Source of the DNA: Yinghuangia seranimata
GTDB taxonomy: Bacteria; Actinomycetota; Actinomycetes; Streptomycetales; Streptomycetaceae
Direction of reading: 5' to 3'
Length of the DNA stretch: 64,000 nucleotides
Assembly (NCBI RefSeq): GCF_029953285.1
Contig: NZ_JASAOI010000002.1
Coordinates: 1-64,000 of the forward strand
Position 1 is the stretch's first letter. Each line of letters opens with the position of its first letter. The position numbers and the translations under genes are program-made. The notes beneath the pieces are model-generated. The model did not search any database. It was not told where the DNA came from and worked only from the letters and a program-made list of their open reading frames with translations. Shown here in pieces: positions 1 through 8,204 of this stretch.

Positions 1-1315
1 CCCCGGCGGGCCCCGCACCCCGCCCCCGGCGGGGGGGGCGCCCCCGCGGCACCCCCCCACGACGTCGGCGTACACCTTTTCCGTCCGGGCCAGCCAGGCG
101 CGCGGGGTGAAGTGCTCGGCGAACACCGCTCGGCAGTGCCCCCGCAGGTCGGGGAACGCGGCGGCGGCGGCGCGGAGCGCGGCGCCGAGCGGTTCCTCCC
201 ACGTGACGACGCGGCCGGTGCCGAGCGCCCGCACGGTCTCGGCGACCGACGAGCCGTCGAAGGCGAGCACGGGAAGGCCGGCCGCATAGGCCTCGACCTC
301 GATCAGCGGCGCGCCTTCGAAGCAGCGGCTCGGGAAGACCAGGCCGCGGTAGGCGGGCAGGATTCCGCGCAGCTCGGCGCGCGGCAGCGGGCCGAGGAAC
401 CGCACCGACGAGGGGGCCACGGCCCGTGCGGCGTCGGCGAGTTCGCCGTCGCCGACCACGTCGAGACCCTGGTCGTGCGGCCAGACGCGGAGGAGTTCGA
501 CGACGCCCTTCTCGGCGGAGAGACGGCCGGCGAAGAGCCAGCGGTCGCGCGGTGCGGACGGCGGTTCGGCGGCTGTGCGCCGGTCCGCGGTCGGTACCGG
601 TTCGAGGCCGCCGGGTTCGCCTGGACGTCCTGTCGGCCGCGCCGGATCGGGACCGGCCTCGTCGACGAAGTTCGGGATCAGCACCGTGCGTTCGGCCGCC
701 ACCCCGACGCGCGTGTACATACGTCGGCTCAACTCCGCGATGGTCACCAGGCGGTCGGCCCGGCCCAACAGCGGATCGGCCGCCGCGCCGCGCCGGTTGG
801 CCCACGCGAGCGGCGCCGTCGCCGCTCGCGACCCCCGGTAGCAGCCGTTCCGCAGGCCCGCCCATCGGTCGCCGTCCGGGCACGCCGTGCACGTCGCGCC
901 CGAGCGGTAGAGGTTCGCCCCGGCGCACAGCGGGCGGAAGTTGTGCAGCGTCGCGACCAGCGGACCCGTCCAGTCGCGCACCCAGTGCCGGGTGAAGTTC
1001 GGGAACAGGTTGTGCACATGGACGACATCCGGGCGGAACGCGCGGAGGGCGGCGAGCGGCGTGGGGGGGGGGGGGGGGGGGGCGGGGGGGGGCGGCCCCC
1101 CCCGCGGCTCGCGCGCGCCGGGGGCCCGGGGGGCCCCCCCCACGCAGCGGATAGAGCCGACCGGCGGCGAGGTCGTCGGTGTGTGCACCGACGACCTCGA
1201 CCTCGTGCCCCGCCTCGCGCAGCACCCGCACCTGGTCGACCACGCAGGCGTTCTCCCCGCTGGGCTGCGCCGAGGAGTAGAAGCTGTGCACGACGGCGAC
1301 GCGCAGCGCGCTCAC
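1..1315 (-). CDS. family 4 glycosyltransferase, frame broken by G/C tract, runs off window edge
   Basis: Read on the minus strand from a GTG at 1315 whose GTGA overlaps the stop of the upstream wecG-like gene. The N-terminal part reads VALRV-type GT-B sequence (AVVHSFYSSAQPSGEN, then REAGHEVEVVGAHTDD) down to about 1142. A G/C homopolymer tract (about 1063-1141) interrupts it. The gene then resumes in another frame (first codon base of plus coordinate divisible by 3) with RPDVVHVHNLFPNF, LVATLHNFRPLCAG, a cysteine pair CTACP, a donor-side motif FAGRLSAEKGVVELL and SRCFEGAPLIEVEAYA, the usual E-x7-E region of GT4 enzymes. It continues to about position 60, where another G/C tract begins. Likely role: transfer of a sugar to a surface polysaccharide or lipid-linked intermediate. 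The two frames differ, so the tract has the wrong length or hides missing sequence. I infer assembly damage rather than a true pseudogene. Confidence 0.75.
   Translation of the reverse strand, partial: MSALRVAVVHSFYSSAQPSGENACVVDQVRVLREAGHEVEVVGAHTDDLAAGRLYPLRGGGPPGPRRARAAGGAAPPRPPPPPPHAARRPPRVPPGCRPCAQPVPELHPALGARLDGSAGRDAAQLPPAVRRGEPLPLGRDVHGVPGRRPMGGPAERLLPGVASGDGAARVGQPARRGGRSAVGPGRPPGDHRGVEPTYVHARRGGGRTHGADPELRRRGRSRSGAADRTSRRTRRPRTGTDRGPAHSRRTAVRTARPLALRRPSLRREGRRRTPPRLAARPGSRRGRRRRTRRRRTGRGPLVGAVPRPAAARRAARNPARLPRPGLPEPLLRRRAADRGRGLCGRPSRARLRRLVGRRDRAGARHRPRRHVGGTARRRAPRRRRRVPRPAGALPSGVRRALHPARLAGPDGKGVRRRRGGVPRGRPPRRGRGAGPAG
1063..1141. other. G/C homopolymer tract, probable sequencing or assembly artefact
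   Basis: Twenty consecutive G at 1063-1082 are followed by further runs of G and C up to about 1140. The tract sits inside an otherwise intact glycosyltransferase gene and shifts its frame. A similar G/C-only stretch occupies positions 1-60. Base composition and run length are unlike anything else in the window. Confidence 0.8.
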
Positions 1316-2094
1316 CCCTCGTCGACGGGCCGCAGCCGCGGCGGGCGGAGGACGCTGCGCGCCAGGTACGCCGGGTTGTTGCGCAGGTAGCGGCGCCACA
1401 GCCGGCGCGGCTCCTTCACCAGCCGGTACGCCCACTCCAGGCCCCGCTCCTGGAGCCACGGCGGCGCGGGGCGTGCCCGCCCCGCGTGCTGGTCGAACGC
1501 CGCGCCGACGCCGAACAGCACGTTCGCGGCGAGCCGTTCGCGGTGCGACGCCATCCACCGCTCCTGCTTCGGGGTGGACAGGCCCACCCACACCAGGTCG
1601 GCGCCGCTCGCGTTGATCCGCTCGACGACCTCGGCGTCCTCCGCCTCGGTCAGCGGGCGGAACGGCGGGGAGTAGGCGCCCGCGATCTTCAGGCCGGGGA
1701 AGCGCTCGACGAGGCGTTCGCCGAGCAGCTCGGGAACGCCTTCGGCGCCGCCGTACAGGTAGGAGCTCCACCCGCGTTCGGCGGCGCGCGCCAGGACGTC
1801 GAGCATGAAGTCCGGGCCGTAGACGCGGGCCATCCAGCCCGCGCCTACGCGGTGTCCCGCCCACACCATCGGCATACCGTCCGGCACGGTCAGCCCGGAC
1901 GCGTTGTGGATGCGCAGGAGTTCCGGATCGCGCTGGGCCTCCATGACGCCGTGCACGCCGGTGACGCACACGTACTCACGGCGGCCGGTGTCGATCCAGC
2001 GGGTCACCTCGTCGAGGGCGCTGCGCGGGTTGACCGTGCTGACCCCGACGCCCAGGACGTCCACCCGGTGGAGGGCCTCGGTCAGTTCAGGCAT
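1312..2094 (-). CDS. WecG/TagA/CpsF-family glycosyltransferase
   Basis: 260 residues from the ATG at 2094 (MPELTEAL). This start gives a 13-bp overlap with the upstream epimerase stop, and the family-like sequence begins right after it. Family features seen: VCVTGVHGVMEA, the NASGLTVPDGMP segment with the conserved Asp (about residue 72), FMLDVLARAAERGWSSYLYGG, and the ADLVWVGLSTPKQERWM block near residue 180. Members transfer N-acetylmannosamine(uronic acid) or related sugars to lipid-linked acceptors in teichoic acid, enterobacterial common antigen or exopolysaccharide synthesis. The acceptor cannot be told from sequence. It is the third gene of a tightly packed minus-strand operon; its TGA overlaps the GTG of the next glycosyltransferase by 4 bases. 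Confidence 0.9.
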   Translation of the reverse strand: MPELTEALHRVDVLGVGVSTVNPRSALDEVTRWIDTGRREYVCVTGVHGVMEAQRDPELLRIHNASGLTVPDGMPMVWAGHRVGAGWMARVYGPDFMLDVLARAAERGWSSYLYGGAEGVPELLGERLVERFPGLKIAGAYSPPFRPLTEAEDAEVVERINASGADLVWVGLSTPKQERWMASHRERLAANVLFGVGAAFDQHAGRARPAPPWLQERGLEWAYRLVKEPRRLWRRYLRNNPAYLARSVLRPPRLRPVDEG

Positions 2095-3068
2095 GCCTTG
2101 ACCTGGTCGTAGACCCACCGGTACGTCGCCTCGAGGCCGCGCTGCAGCGGCGTCGACGGAGCCCACGAAAGCTCCTTGACGATACGGGTGTTGTCGCTGT
2201 TGCGGCCGCGTACGCCGAGCGGGCCCGGGATGTGCCGGTACGTCAGGTCGACGCCGGCGATGTCGGCCACGATGGCGTACAGCCGGTTGATGGAGACGAG
2301 TTCGTCCGAGCCGACGTTGAGCGGCTCGACCGTGTCGCTGCGGGTGAGCCGCACCGTGCCGGTCACGCAGTCCTCGATGTACGTGAAGCTGCGGGTCTGC
2401 TCGCCGTCGCCCCAGATCTCGATCTCCCTCGCGCCGGTGAGCGCGGCGACCGCGACCTTGCGGCACGCGGCGGCGGGGGCCTTCTCACGGCCGCCGTCCC
2501 ACGTGCCGTGCGGCCCGTAGATGTTGTGGTAGCGCGCGATCCGCGTGGCCAGGCCGTAGTCCTCGCGGAAGTGCCGGGCCATCCGCTCGGTGAAGAGCTT
2601 CTCCCAGCCGTAGCCGTCCTCCGGCATGGCGGGATAGGCGTCCTCCTCGCGGAGCGGGAGCACGGCGGCCTCGGTCTGCTTGTCGGCGGCGTACACGCAG
2701 GCCGACGACGCGTAGAAGAACCGGTCCACCTCGGCGTCGCGCGCGGCGAGCAGCATGTGCGTCGACGGCAGCACCGACAGCATGCAGGCGGCCTTGTTGT
2801 TCTCGATGAAGCCCATTCCGCCCATGTCGGCGGCCAGGTGGTACACCTCGGCGGCGCCGCCCTCGACGGACTTCGCGCAGTTCTCGGCGAGGCTCAGGTC
2901 GGCGACCACGTTGTGGGCGTCCGGGTGCGCCTGGTACCACTCGTCCAACGGCTTGCGGTCGACGGCGCGGACGGTCTTGCCTTCGGCGAGCAGGGCTCTG
3001 GTGAGGTGCCCGCCGATGAAGCCGCCGGCGCCGGTCACCACCGCGTCGACGGGGTCGGCACAGTGCAT
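2082..3068 (-). CDS. GDP-mannose 3,5-epimerase-like NAD-dependent epimerase
   Basis: 328 residues from ATG 3068, with GGGAGA about 8 bases upstream; an in-frame TTG one codon earlier is less likely. It is an extended SDR with Rossmann motif GAGGFIG (residues 13-19), AADMGGMGFIENN (79-91), SSACVYA with Cys124, YGWEK (Tyr153/Lys157), then ARYHNIYGPHGTWDGGREKAP. That combination is the hallmark of GDP-D-mannose 3,5-epimerase, which makes GDP-L-galactose or GDP-L-gulose through a 4-keto intermediate using a catalytic Cys. Plant enzymes are about 375 residues, so this is a compact bacterial form. It sits between a UDP-glucuronate decarboxylase and glycosyltransferases, consistent with supplying an unusual hexose for a cell-surface glycan. 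Product stereochemistry is inferred, not shown. Confidence 0.85.
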   Translation of the reverse strand: MHCADPVDAVVTGAGGFIGGHLTRALLAEGKTVRAVDRKPLDEWYQAHPDAHNVVADLSLAENCAKSVEGGAAEVYHLAADMGGMGFIENNKAACMLSVLPSTHMLLAARDAEVDRFFYASSACVYAADKQTEAAVLPLREEDAYPAMPEDGYGWEKLFTERMARHFREDYGLATRIARYHNIYGPHGTWDGGREKAPAAACRKVAVAALTGAREIEIWGDGEQTRSFTYIEDCVTGTVRLTRSDTVEPLNVGSDELVSINRLYAIVADIAGVDLTYRHIPGPLGVRGRNSDNTRIVKELSWAPSTPLQRGLEATYRWVYDQVKACLN

Positions 3069-3078
3069 CAAGGTCTCC

Positions 3079-4104
3079 CTAGGAAGCGAGGACGGGGGTG
3101 GCCGCGTTCGCCGCGACCGGTGCTGCGACGGGGACGCCGGCGGTGGCCGGTCCCGCGGTGTGCGCGGCGGGAGCCCAGTGGGCCGAGCACCACGCGAAGG
3201 TCTGGGACAGTGCCTGCTCGAACGGCGTGACCGGCCGCCAGTCGAGGAGCTCGAGCGCGAGCCCGATGTCCGGGCGGCGCACCCGCGGGTCGTCCACCGG
3301 AAGCGGTACGTGCCGGATCTCGACGGCGGACTCCGCGAGTTCGCGGATGCGGTGGGCCAGGTCGAGGATCGTCAGCTCGGTCGGATTGCCGAGGTTGACC
3401 GGGCCGGGCACGTTGGAGCGCGCCATCCGCACGATGCCGTCGACCAGGTCGTCGACGTAGCAGAACGAGCGGGTCTGCGAGCCGTCTCCGGCCACCGTCA
3501 GCGGCTCGCCGTCGAGCAGCTGCCGGATGAAGGTCGGGATGGCCCGGCCGTCCGCCGGGCGCATGCGCGGGCCGAAGGTGTTGAAGATCCGGATGATCGC
3601 GGCGTCGGTGCCGAGCGAGCGGTATGTGGCGGCCGCCGCCTCGGAGAAACGCTTCGCCTCGTCGTAGCAGGCGCGCGGTCCGATCGGATTGACGTTGCCC
3701 CAGTACGACTCACGCTGCGGGTGCTCGGCGGGGTCGCCGTACACCTCCGACGTGGACGCGATCAGGAACCGCGCGTTCTTCTCCCGCGCCAGTTCCAGGC
3801 AGTTCATGGTGCCCACGGACCCGACCCGCAGCGTCTCGAGTGGGTGCCGTGCATAGTCGACCGGCGAGGCCGGCGACGCGAAGTGCAGGACTATGGCGAC
3901 CTTGCCGCTGACGGCGAGGCCGTCGGACACGTCCTGTTCCAGGAATTCGAACCCTGGTTCGCCGGCGAGCCCGGCGAGGTTGTCGAGCGAACTGGTCAGC
4001 AGGTTGTCGGCGCACAGCACCGAATACCCGTCCGCGATCAGCCGCTCGCAAAGGTGGGAGCCGATGAACCCGGCACCCCCAGTGACGACGACACGCTTAC
4101 GCAT
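3079..4104 (-). CDS. UDP-glucuronate decarboxylase-like (UDP-xylose synthase) epimerase
   Basis: 341 residues. Extended SDR with GGAGFIGSHLCERL (residues 9-22), HFASPASPVDY (74-84), the ASTSEVYGDP block, YDEAK (Tyr147/Lys151) and RIFNTFGPRM. The SPASP and EVYGDP motifs are characteristic of UDP-xylose synthase, which decarboxylates UDP-glucuronate to UDP-xylose. The last 35 residues are an Ala/Pro/Val-rich tail not expected in the family core. It is the first gene of a close run (10 bp before the GDP-mannose epimerase-like gene). About 124 bp separate it from the upstream glycosyltransferase, so a promoter could lie there. The related dTDP-glucose 4,6-dehydratases are an alternative but lack the SPASP signature. 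Confidence 0.85.
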   Translation of the reverse strand: MRKRVVVTGGAGFIGSHLCERLIADGYSVLCADNLLTSSLDNLAGLAGEPGFEFLEQDVSDGLAVSGKVAIVLHFASPASPVDYARHPLETLRVGSVGTMNCLELAREKNARFLIASTSEVYGDPAEHPQRESYWGNVNPIGPRACYDEAKRFSEAAAATYRSLGTDAAIIRIFNTFGPRMRPADGRAIPTFIRQLLDGEPLTVAGDGSQTRSFCYVDDLVDGIVRMARSNVPGPVNLGNPTELTILDLAHRIRELAESAVEIRHVPLPVDDPRVRRPDIGLALELLDWRPVTPFEQALSQTFAWCSAHWAPAAHTAGPATAGVPVAAPVAANAATPVLAS

Positions 4105-4228
4105 GGATGCCTTCCTTGCCGACGGAGGACAGCCACCACCACAACGTCTGGTTCATCCGGTTTTGCGAAGACGCGCCGCGATTCGCGCCGATTCCCACCC
4201 GATCAGCGCAGGGCGGTACCACGGCGGG

Positions 4229-5533
4229 TCACCGCCGGAGGTGCCTCCGGTACACGTCCTCCACCGCGTCCGTGACCGACGCCGGGTCCGGCAGGCCGTC
4301 GAAGCGCAGCCGCCCCGCCATGCCCACCCGCCGCCGCTCGCGCGGGTCCGCGACCAGCCGGCCCAAGGCCGCCGCCAGCGCGTCCGGATCGGCCGGAGGC
4401 ACCAGCACACCCGCCCGGCCGTGGTCGAGCTGCCGGGGGATCGCGCCGACGGCCGCCGCCACCACCGGCACGCCCGCGGCCATCGCCTCCAGCACCACCA
4501 GCGGCGCGCCCTCGGTCAACGACGGGACGCACAGCACGTCCAGGCCTGCGACCGCCGCGGGCCCGTCGGTCCGCGCGCCGAGGAACCGGACCCGGTCCGC
4601 GACACCCAGCGTGCCCGCGAGTTCCTCCAGCCCGCGGCGCAGCGGCCCTCCGCCGACCACCGCGAAGCGCGCCCGCGGATGCCGCTCCGCGACCAGCGCC
4701 GCCGCCCGCACGAAGTGCTCGACGCCCTTCTCCGGCTGCAGCCGCGCCACCACCCCCACCGTCGGGGCCTCGCCCCGCGGCACGTCACCCCTCGACACCG
4801 GCGGACGGGCGAACAACGCCGTGCCGACCACGCGCACCCGACCCTCCGGCACCCGGTCGACCGTGCACAGGCGCTCCCGGATCTGCTCCGACACCGCCAG
4901 CACCACCGCGCAACGCCGGTACAACGGACGGCTGTACGCCCGGGCGAGCACCCCGCGCCACGACGCCATGCTGTGCTCCGTGACCACCACCGGCACACCC
5001 GTGACCGTGCCCGCCAACGCGGCCGCCATCGACGCCGCGTGCACGTGCGCGTGAACCACGTCGAACCGCCCCGACCGTGCCAGCCGCGCGATCCGCACCG
5101 CGAACCCGAGACTGACCCGCTTCGCGACCCGCCGTCGTCCCAGCACCACCACCCGCACGCCCGCCCCCGACAACGCCGCCGCCGGCGGACCCGCCTCCGT
5201 GCACGCCAGCACCACCCGGTGCCCGCGCGCCGCCAACGCGACGGCCAAGCCGGTCACTTGCCGCTGCGCGCCGCCGATCCGCAGGTCGTCCACCACGAGC
5301 AGCACCCGCAGCCGTCCGGGCCCGACGGGCTCGGCGCCGACCCCCTCCCACCCCGGCGCGGCATCGGGCTCCGCGACCTGGCCACCGCACGCCAGCCGTT
5401 GCAACGCCCCGAGGACCCGCCGCCCCTCCCGCACCGCCGGCCGCACCCCGCCGACCAGGACGGAACACCCCGCCGTAACCGTGTCGCCACGCACCCGTCC
5501 CCCCACCCGTGTGATCCGTCCGCCTACCCCCAT
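4229..5533 (-). CDS. family 4 glycosyltransferase (GT-B fold)
   Basis: The core begins with RVLLVVDDLRIGGAQRQ and contains FDVVHAHVHAASMAAALAG, VVVTEHSMASWRG, VGVVARLQPEKGVEHFVRAA and SLTEGAPLVVLEAMAAGVPVVA, the standard GT4 acceptor- and donor-side motifs with the E-x7-E pair. It is about 360 residues from first motif to stop, normal for the family. The start is uncertain: the frame is open to 5692 but the N-terminal 100 or so residues are Gly/Arg-rich and unlike any GT. I use the ATG at 5533 (MGVGGRIT) although no clear Shine-Dalgarno precedes it, and the true start may be nearer the core. Retaining sugar transfer to a surface polysaccharide is inferred from family and from the downstream nucleotide-sugar genes on the same strand. 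Confidence 0.8.
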   Translation of the reverse strand: MGVGGRITRVGGRVRGDTVTAGCSVLVGGVRPAVREGRRVLGALQRLACGGQVAEPDAAPGWEGVGAEPVGPGRLRVLLVVDDLRIGGAQRQVTGLAVALAARGHRVVLACTEAGPPAAALSGAGVRVVVLGRRRVAKRVSLGFAVRIARLARSGRFDVVHAHVHAASMAAALAGTVTGVPVVVTEHSMASWRGVLARAYSRPLYRRCAVVLAVSEQIRERLCTVDRVPEGRVRVVGTALFARPPVSRGDVPRGEAPTVGVVARLQPEKGVEHFVRAAALVAERHPRARFAVVGGGPLRRGLEELAGTLGVADRVRFLGARTDGPAAVAGLDVLCVPSLTEGAPLVVLEAMAAGVPVVAAAVGAIPRQLDHGRAGVLVPPADPDALAAALGRLVADPRERRRVGMAGRLRFDGLPDPASVTDAVEDVYRRHLRR

Positions 5534-6198
5534 GCTTGACCAGCGGCCGTCACGACCGATCACGACGTCACCGGGTCCAGTGAACCCCCTCACCGAGACG
5601 CAGTAACGTCCGAACCGATGCTTCGAGCCCACCACAACGCGGGGCGGCGTGTGACCCGAACGACGCGGAAGGCGGCCCCGAAACGGACGCATAAGCCCAG
5701 GCCGCGCATGACGGCGCGGCGTGCGCCGTGCTTGGTGGCGCGCACGGGACGGCGGCGAGCGCGAAACGGGTGCACAAGTCCACGCCGTGCACGACGGGCG
5801 TGCGACGAGCGCCGTGCCGTGTGGCGCTTGCGGGGTGGCGGCGGGCGCCCTGGACGCGTGCCGACGCCGCCCGCGAGGGCGGTCGCGGCTGCGTGGCGGA
5901 TTCGGACGCGGTGAGCGGCGGCGGTATCCGAGCGATTCCGGTCAGGCCCGCCCGCCCGGCCTTCCGGCCCTGCCCGGCTCCCGGCCCGCTCCTCGACCCG
6001 CCCTGCCCGGCTCCCGGCCCGTCGTGCCCCGTCGGGTGTCGGCGGCCGCTTGCGCCGGCCGGCGGCTGCCCGCGTGCGGGGTGACCGGGGAGGTGGCGTC
6101 GGGTCGGATCGGTTCGGGCACGGTGGTGGTGCTTCGTGCCTCGGCGGCGGCGTGTGACCGGTTCACCGGACGCACGCTCCGGAGCGCGGGCGGATATC
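5534..6198. other. 665-bp intergenic region, no convincing gene
   Basis: Divergent promoter space between the minus-strand glycosyltransferase and the plus-strand P-loop gene. All six frames hold open stretches, as expected at this GC, but none shows a recognisable protein or ribosome site. It contains a degenerate 83-bp tandem duplication (5681 to about 5848) and a short repeat of a Gly/Ala-type GC word near 5965-6020. Confidence 0.5.
5681..5848. repeat. degenerate tandem duplication, unit about 83 bp
   Basis: Copy 1 begins AAACGGACGCATAAGCCCAG at 5681 and copy 2 begins AAACGGGTGCACAAGTCCAC at 5764. The copies stay alignable by eye through CGCCGTGC, then GTGGCGC and GGCGGCG, to about 5848. 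Differences are mostly substitutions. No function is visible. Confidence 0.6.
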
Positions 6199-6840
6199 GT
6201 GCGGCTCGTGCCCAGCTCCGATGTCCGACATCCGGCCCCGCTGCGGCCCGTCGGGGTCTGTGACCTGCGCGGCGGGCCGTCGCCTGCTGTGCTCGAGTAC
6301 GGGCCGTCGGCGGTGCTGGTCGTCGCCGGGCTGCCCGGGTCCGGGAAGAGCACGCTCATCGCGCGCTGCGTCCGCGTGCCCGTCGTCGACTCGCAGCACA
6401 CGCGCAAGCGGTACCAGACTCGGCTGCCGCGCTGGGTGCCCTACCGGCTCGTGCGGCCCGTCGTCCGGATCGCCCACCTGAGGCGGCTGAACGCCGCGCT
6501 GCGTGCCGAAGGGCCGTTGGTCTTCCACGACTTCGGCGCCGTCCCGCTGGTACGGCGCTGGGTCGCCCGGTCGGCGCGCCGCCGCGGGCGCGACGTGCAC
6601 CTGCTGTTCCTCGACGTGCCCGCCGACACCGCGCTGGCCGGGCAGCGGGAGCGCGGCCGCGCCGTCCCCGCACAGCGGTTCGCCCGGCACCGGGTGAACG
6701 CCCGCCGCCTGCTGGGCCGACTGGACGCCGACGGGGCGGCTCCGCGCGGGTGGGCGTCCGTCACGCTGCTCAGCCGCCCGTCCGCCGAGCGCCTGCAATC
6801 CGTCGACTTCGCGATGCGGGCAACAACGACAGATCTGTAG
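6199..6840 (+). CDS. P-loop ATP-binding kinase-like protein, copy 1
   Basis: About 213 residues from GTG 6199 (GTG 6208 is equally possible; no clear ribosome site). A Walker A loop GLPGSGKST follows a beta-strand AVLVVA near residue 45. Further conserved pieces are VVDSQHTRKRYQ, LPRWVPYRLVRPVVRIAHLRRLNAALR, FHDFGAVPLVRRWVAR and VHLLFLDVPADTALAGQRERGR. The layout resembles small adenylate-kinase or zeta-toxin-like P-loop kinases that phosphorylate a small substrate. No substrate can be named. The next gene is a clear paralogue in the same orientation 124 bp downstream, so this is a local duplication. The last residues (ATTTDL) differ from the paralogue. Confidence 0.75.
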   Translation: MRLVPSSDVRHPAPLRPVGVCDLRGGPSPAVLEYGPSAVLVVAGLPGSGKSTLIARCVRVPVVDSQHTRKRYQTRLPRWVPYRLVRPVVRIAHLRRLNAALRAEGPLVFHDFGAVPLVRRWVARSARRRGRDVHLLFLDVPADTALAGQRERGRAVPAQRFARHRVNARRLLGRLDADGAAPRGWASVTLLSRPSAERLQSVDFAMRATTTDL

Positions 6841-6964
6841 GATATCGGCCGCCCCTCCGACGACCCCGAACGGTCATGCCGGCGGGGCTGCTTCTTCGGT
6901 ACGGGGCGCGCCGGGTCGGCGGCGGACCGGGCCGGTCCGACGGCCTTGGGGGGCGAACGCGGCG

Positions 6965-7675
6965 ATGCACGGGGATTCCGCACCCGAAGACGGCCTCACC
7001 GTCTGTACCGAGCCACCCCAGGCCACGACCGTCCGCCCACCGCGCCCGGCACCGGCCGCGATACCGGCCGCGATACCGGCCGCCGTCCCGCTCCGGCCGC
7101 ACCGCCTCCACGACCTGCGCACCGCGCAGCCCCAGCCGCGCACGCTCCTGTACGGGGACACCGACATCGTCGTCGTCACCGGCCTTCCCGGTGCGGGCAA
7201 GAGCACGCTGATGGCCCGCTGCGTGTGCGTGCCGCTGATCGACTCCGGGCACGTGCGCGTGTGGTTCCAGGCCCGCACACCGCGTCGGCTGCCGTACCTG
7301 CTCGTGCGCCCGCTCGTACGCCTCGTCCACTACGGCCGGCTGCGCGCCGCGCTGCGCCGCGGCGGGCCGGTCGTCGTCCACGACTGCGGGACCGTGCCGT
7401 TGGTGCGCCGCTGGCTCGCGGGGACCGCGCGGCGTCAGGGCCGCGCCGTTCACCTGCTGTTCCTCGACGTCGGCGCCGAGACCGCGCTCGCCGGCCAGCG
7501 CGCCCGAGGGCGGGCCCTGTCCGCGCGGCAGTTCGCGCGGCACTGCGTCCGCACCCGGCGGGCGCTCGACCGCCTCGCGGCGGCCGGTGCGCCCGCGCCG
7601 GGGTGGGCGTCGGCCGTGGTGCTCAGCAGGACGACCGCGCGAGGGCTGCGCGAGATCCGCTTCGGGACCCGGTGA
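6965..7675 (+). CDS. P-loop ATP-binding kinase-like protein, copy 2
   Basis: 236 residues from ATG 6965, preceded by a GGGGGGCG stretch. Walker A GLPGAGKST, then PLIDSGHVRVWFQ, RRLPYLLVRPLVRLVHYGRLRAALR, VVHDCGTVPLVRRWLAG and VHLLFLDVGAETALAGQRARGRALSARQFARH, each matching the upstream gene position by position. The N-terminal extension of about 55 residues is Pro/Ala-rich and includes a 12-bp DNA repeat at 7051-7086 coding PAAIPAAIPAAVP. Probably an ATP-dependent kinase or nucleotide-binding protein of unknown substrate. A tail-to-tail arrangement with the GNAT gene follows with only 13 bp between. Confidence 0.75.
   Translation: MHGDSAPEDGLTVCTEPPQATTVRPPRPAPAAIPAAIPAAVPLRPHRLHDLRTAQPQPRTLLYGDTDIVVVTGLPGAGKSTLMARCVCVPLIDSGHVRVWFQARTPRRLPYLLVRPLVRLVHYGRLRAALRRGGPVVVHDCGTVPLVRRWLAGTARRQGRAVHLLFLDVGAETALAGQRARGRALSARQFARHCVRTRRALDRLAAAGAPAPGWASAVVLSRTTARGLREIRFGTR
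7051..7086 (+). repeat. three copies of a 12-bp unit inside the copy-2 P-loop gene
   Basis: The unit ACCGGCCGCGAT occurs twice, followed by a diverged third copy, in frame, so length change would add or remove four residues (PAAI). It lies in the disordered N-terminal extension. Confidence 0.65.
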
Positions 7676-7688
7676 GGTTCAGCTCGGC

Positions 7689-8204
7689 TCACATCGGGAA
7701 CGACCGCAGCCTCAGGTCTCCGTCCGGCCAGGCGGCGCCGTCCCGCAGCGGCGTCCACATCGTCGCCAGCGGCATCACGGCGGGCCCGTCCGGCTGCTCC
7801 ACGACGACGTCGTTCTCGACGCGGTGCCAGCCCAGCCGTTCGTACAGCGCGACCAGCGGCGGGCGGCAGAACAACAGCCCGAACTCCGGCCCCAATGTAC
7901 GCGCGTGGTCGACCGCCGCGCCGACCACCAGCCGGGCCAGGCCCTGTCCGCGCGCGTCGGTGGCCACCGCGACGCCGCCGACGCCTATGACGTCGGTGTC
8001 GGTCCCGGCCAGCGTCACCGGTATCCGCAGCAAGCCGGTGTGCGCGACCAGGCGGCCGTCCCACATGACACCGAAGTGCAGCTCCTTGGGCAGCCAGGTG
8101 AACCCGACGTCCGCGACGCCGAACGGGTCCGGGCCGTCACCGAGGATCGCGGCCTGGCCGGCCTTGCCGTAGTGGTCGAGCCGGACGACCTCGGGAGCGC
8201 TCAC
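7689..8204 (-). CDS. GNAT-family N-acetyltransferase
   Basis: 171 residues from GTG 8204, which overlaps the stop of the upstream NIPSNAP gene by 4 bases. The acetyl-CoA loop motif is VGGVAVATDARGQGLARLVV (R/Q-x-x-G-x-G/A form), preceded by a beta-strand with DVIGVGG and followed by LGPEFGLLFCRPPLVALYERLGWHRV, the typical C-terminal GNAT strand-helix. It resembles the AAC(2')-like or general GNAT group. The acceptor amine is unknown. Translational coupling with the NIPSNAP gene suggests co-expression. Confidence 0.85.
   Translation of the reverse strand: MSAPEVVRLDHYGKAGQAAILGDGPDPFGVADVGFTWLPKELHFGVMWDGRLVAHTGLLRIPVTLAGTDTDVIGVGGVAVATDARGQGLARLVVGAAVDHARTLGPEFGLLFCRPPLVALYERLGWHRVENDVVVEQPDGPAVMPLATMWTPLRDGAAWPDGDLRLRSFPM

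Noticed and set aside
1-60. possible short repeat array
   Set aside because: Only G/C homopolymer words without regular unit or spacers; not a CRISPR.
112-2112. 666-residue plus-strand frame across the first 2 kb
   Set aside because: Runs straight through the G/C artefact and is antisense to two clear glycosyltransferase genes.
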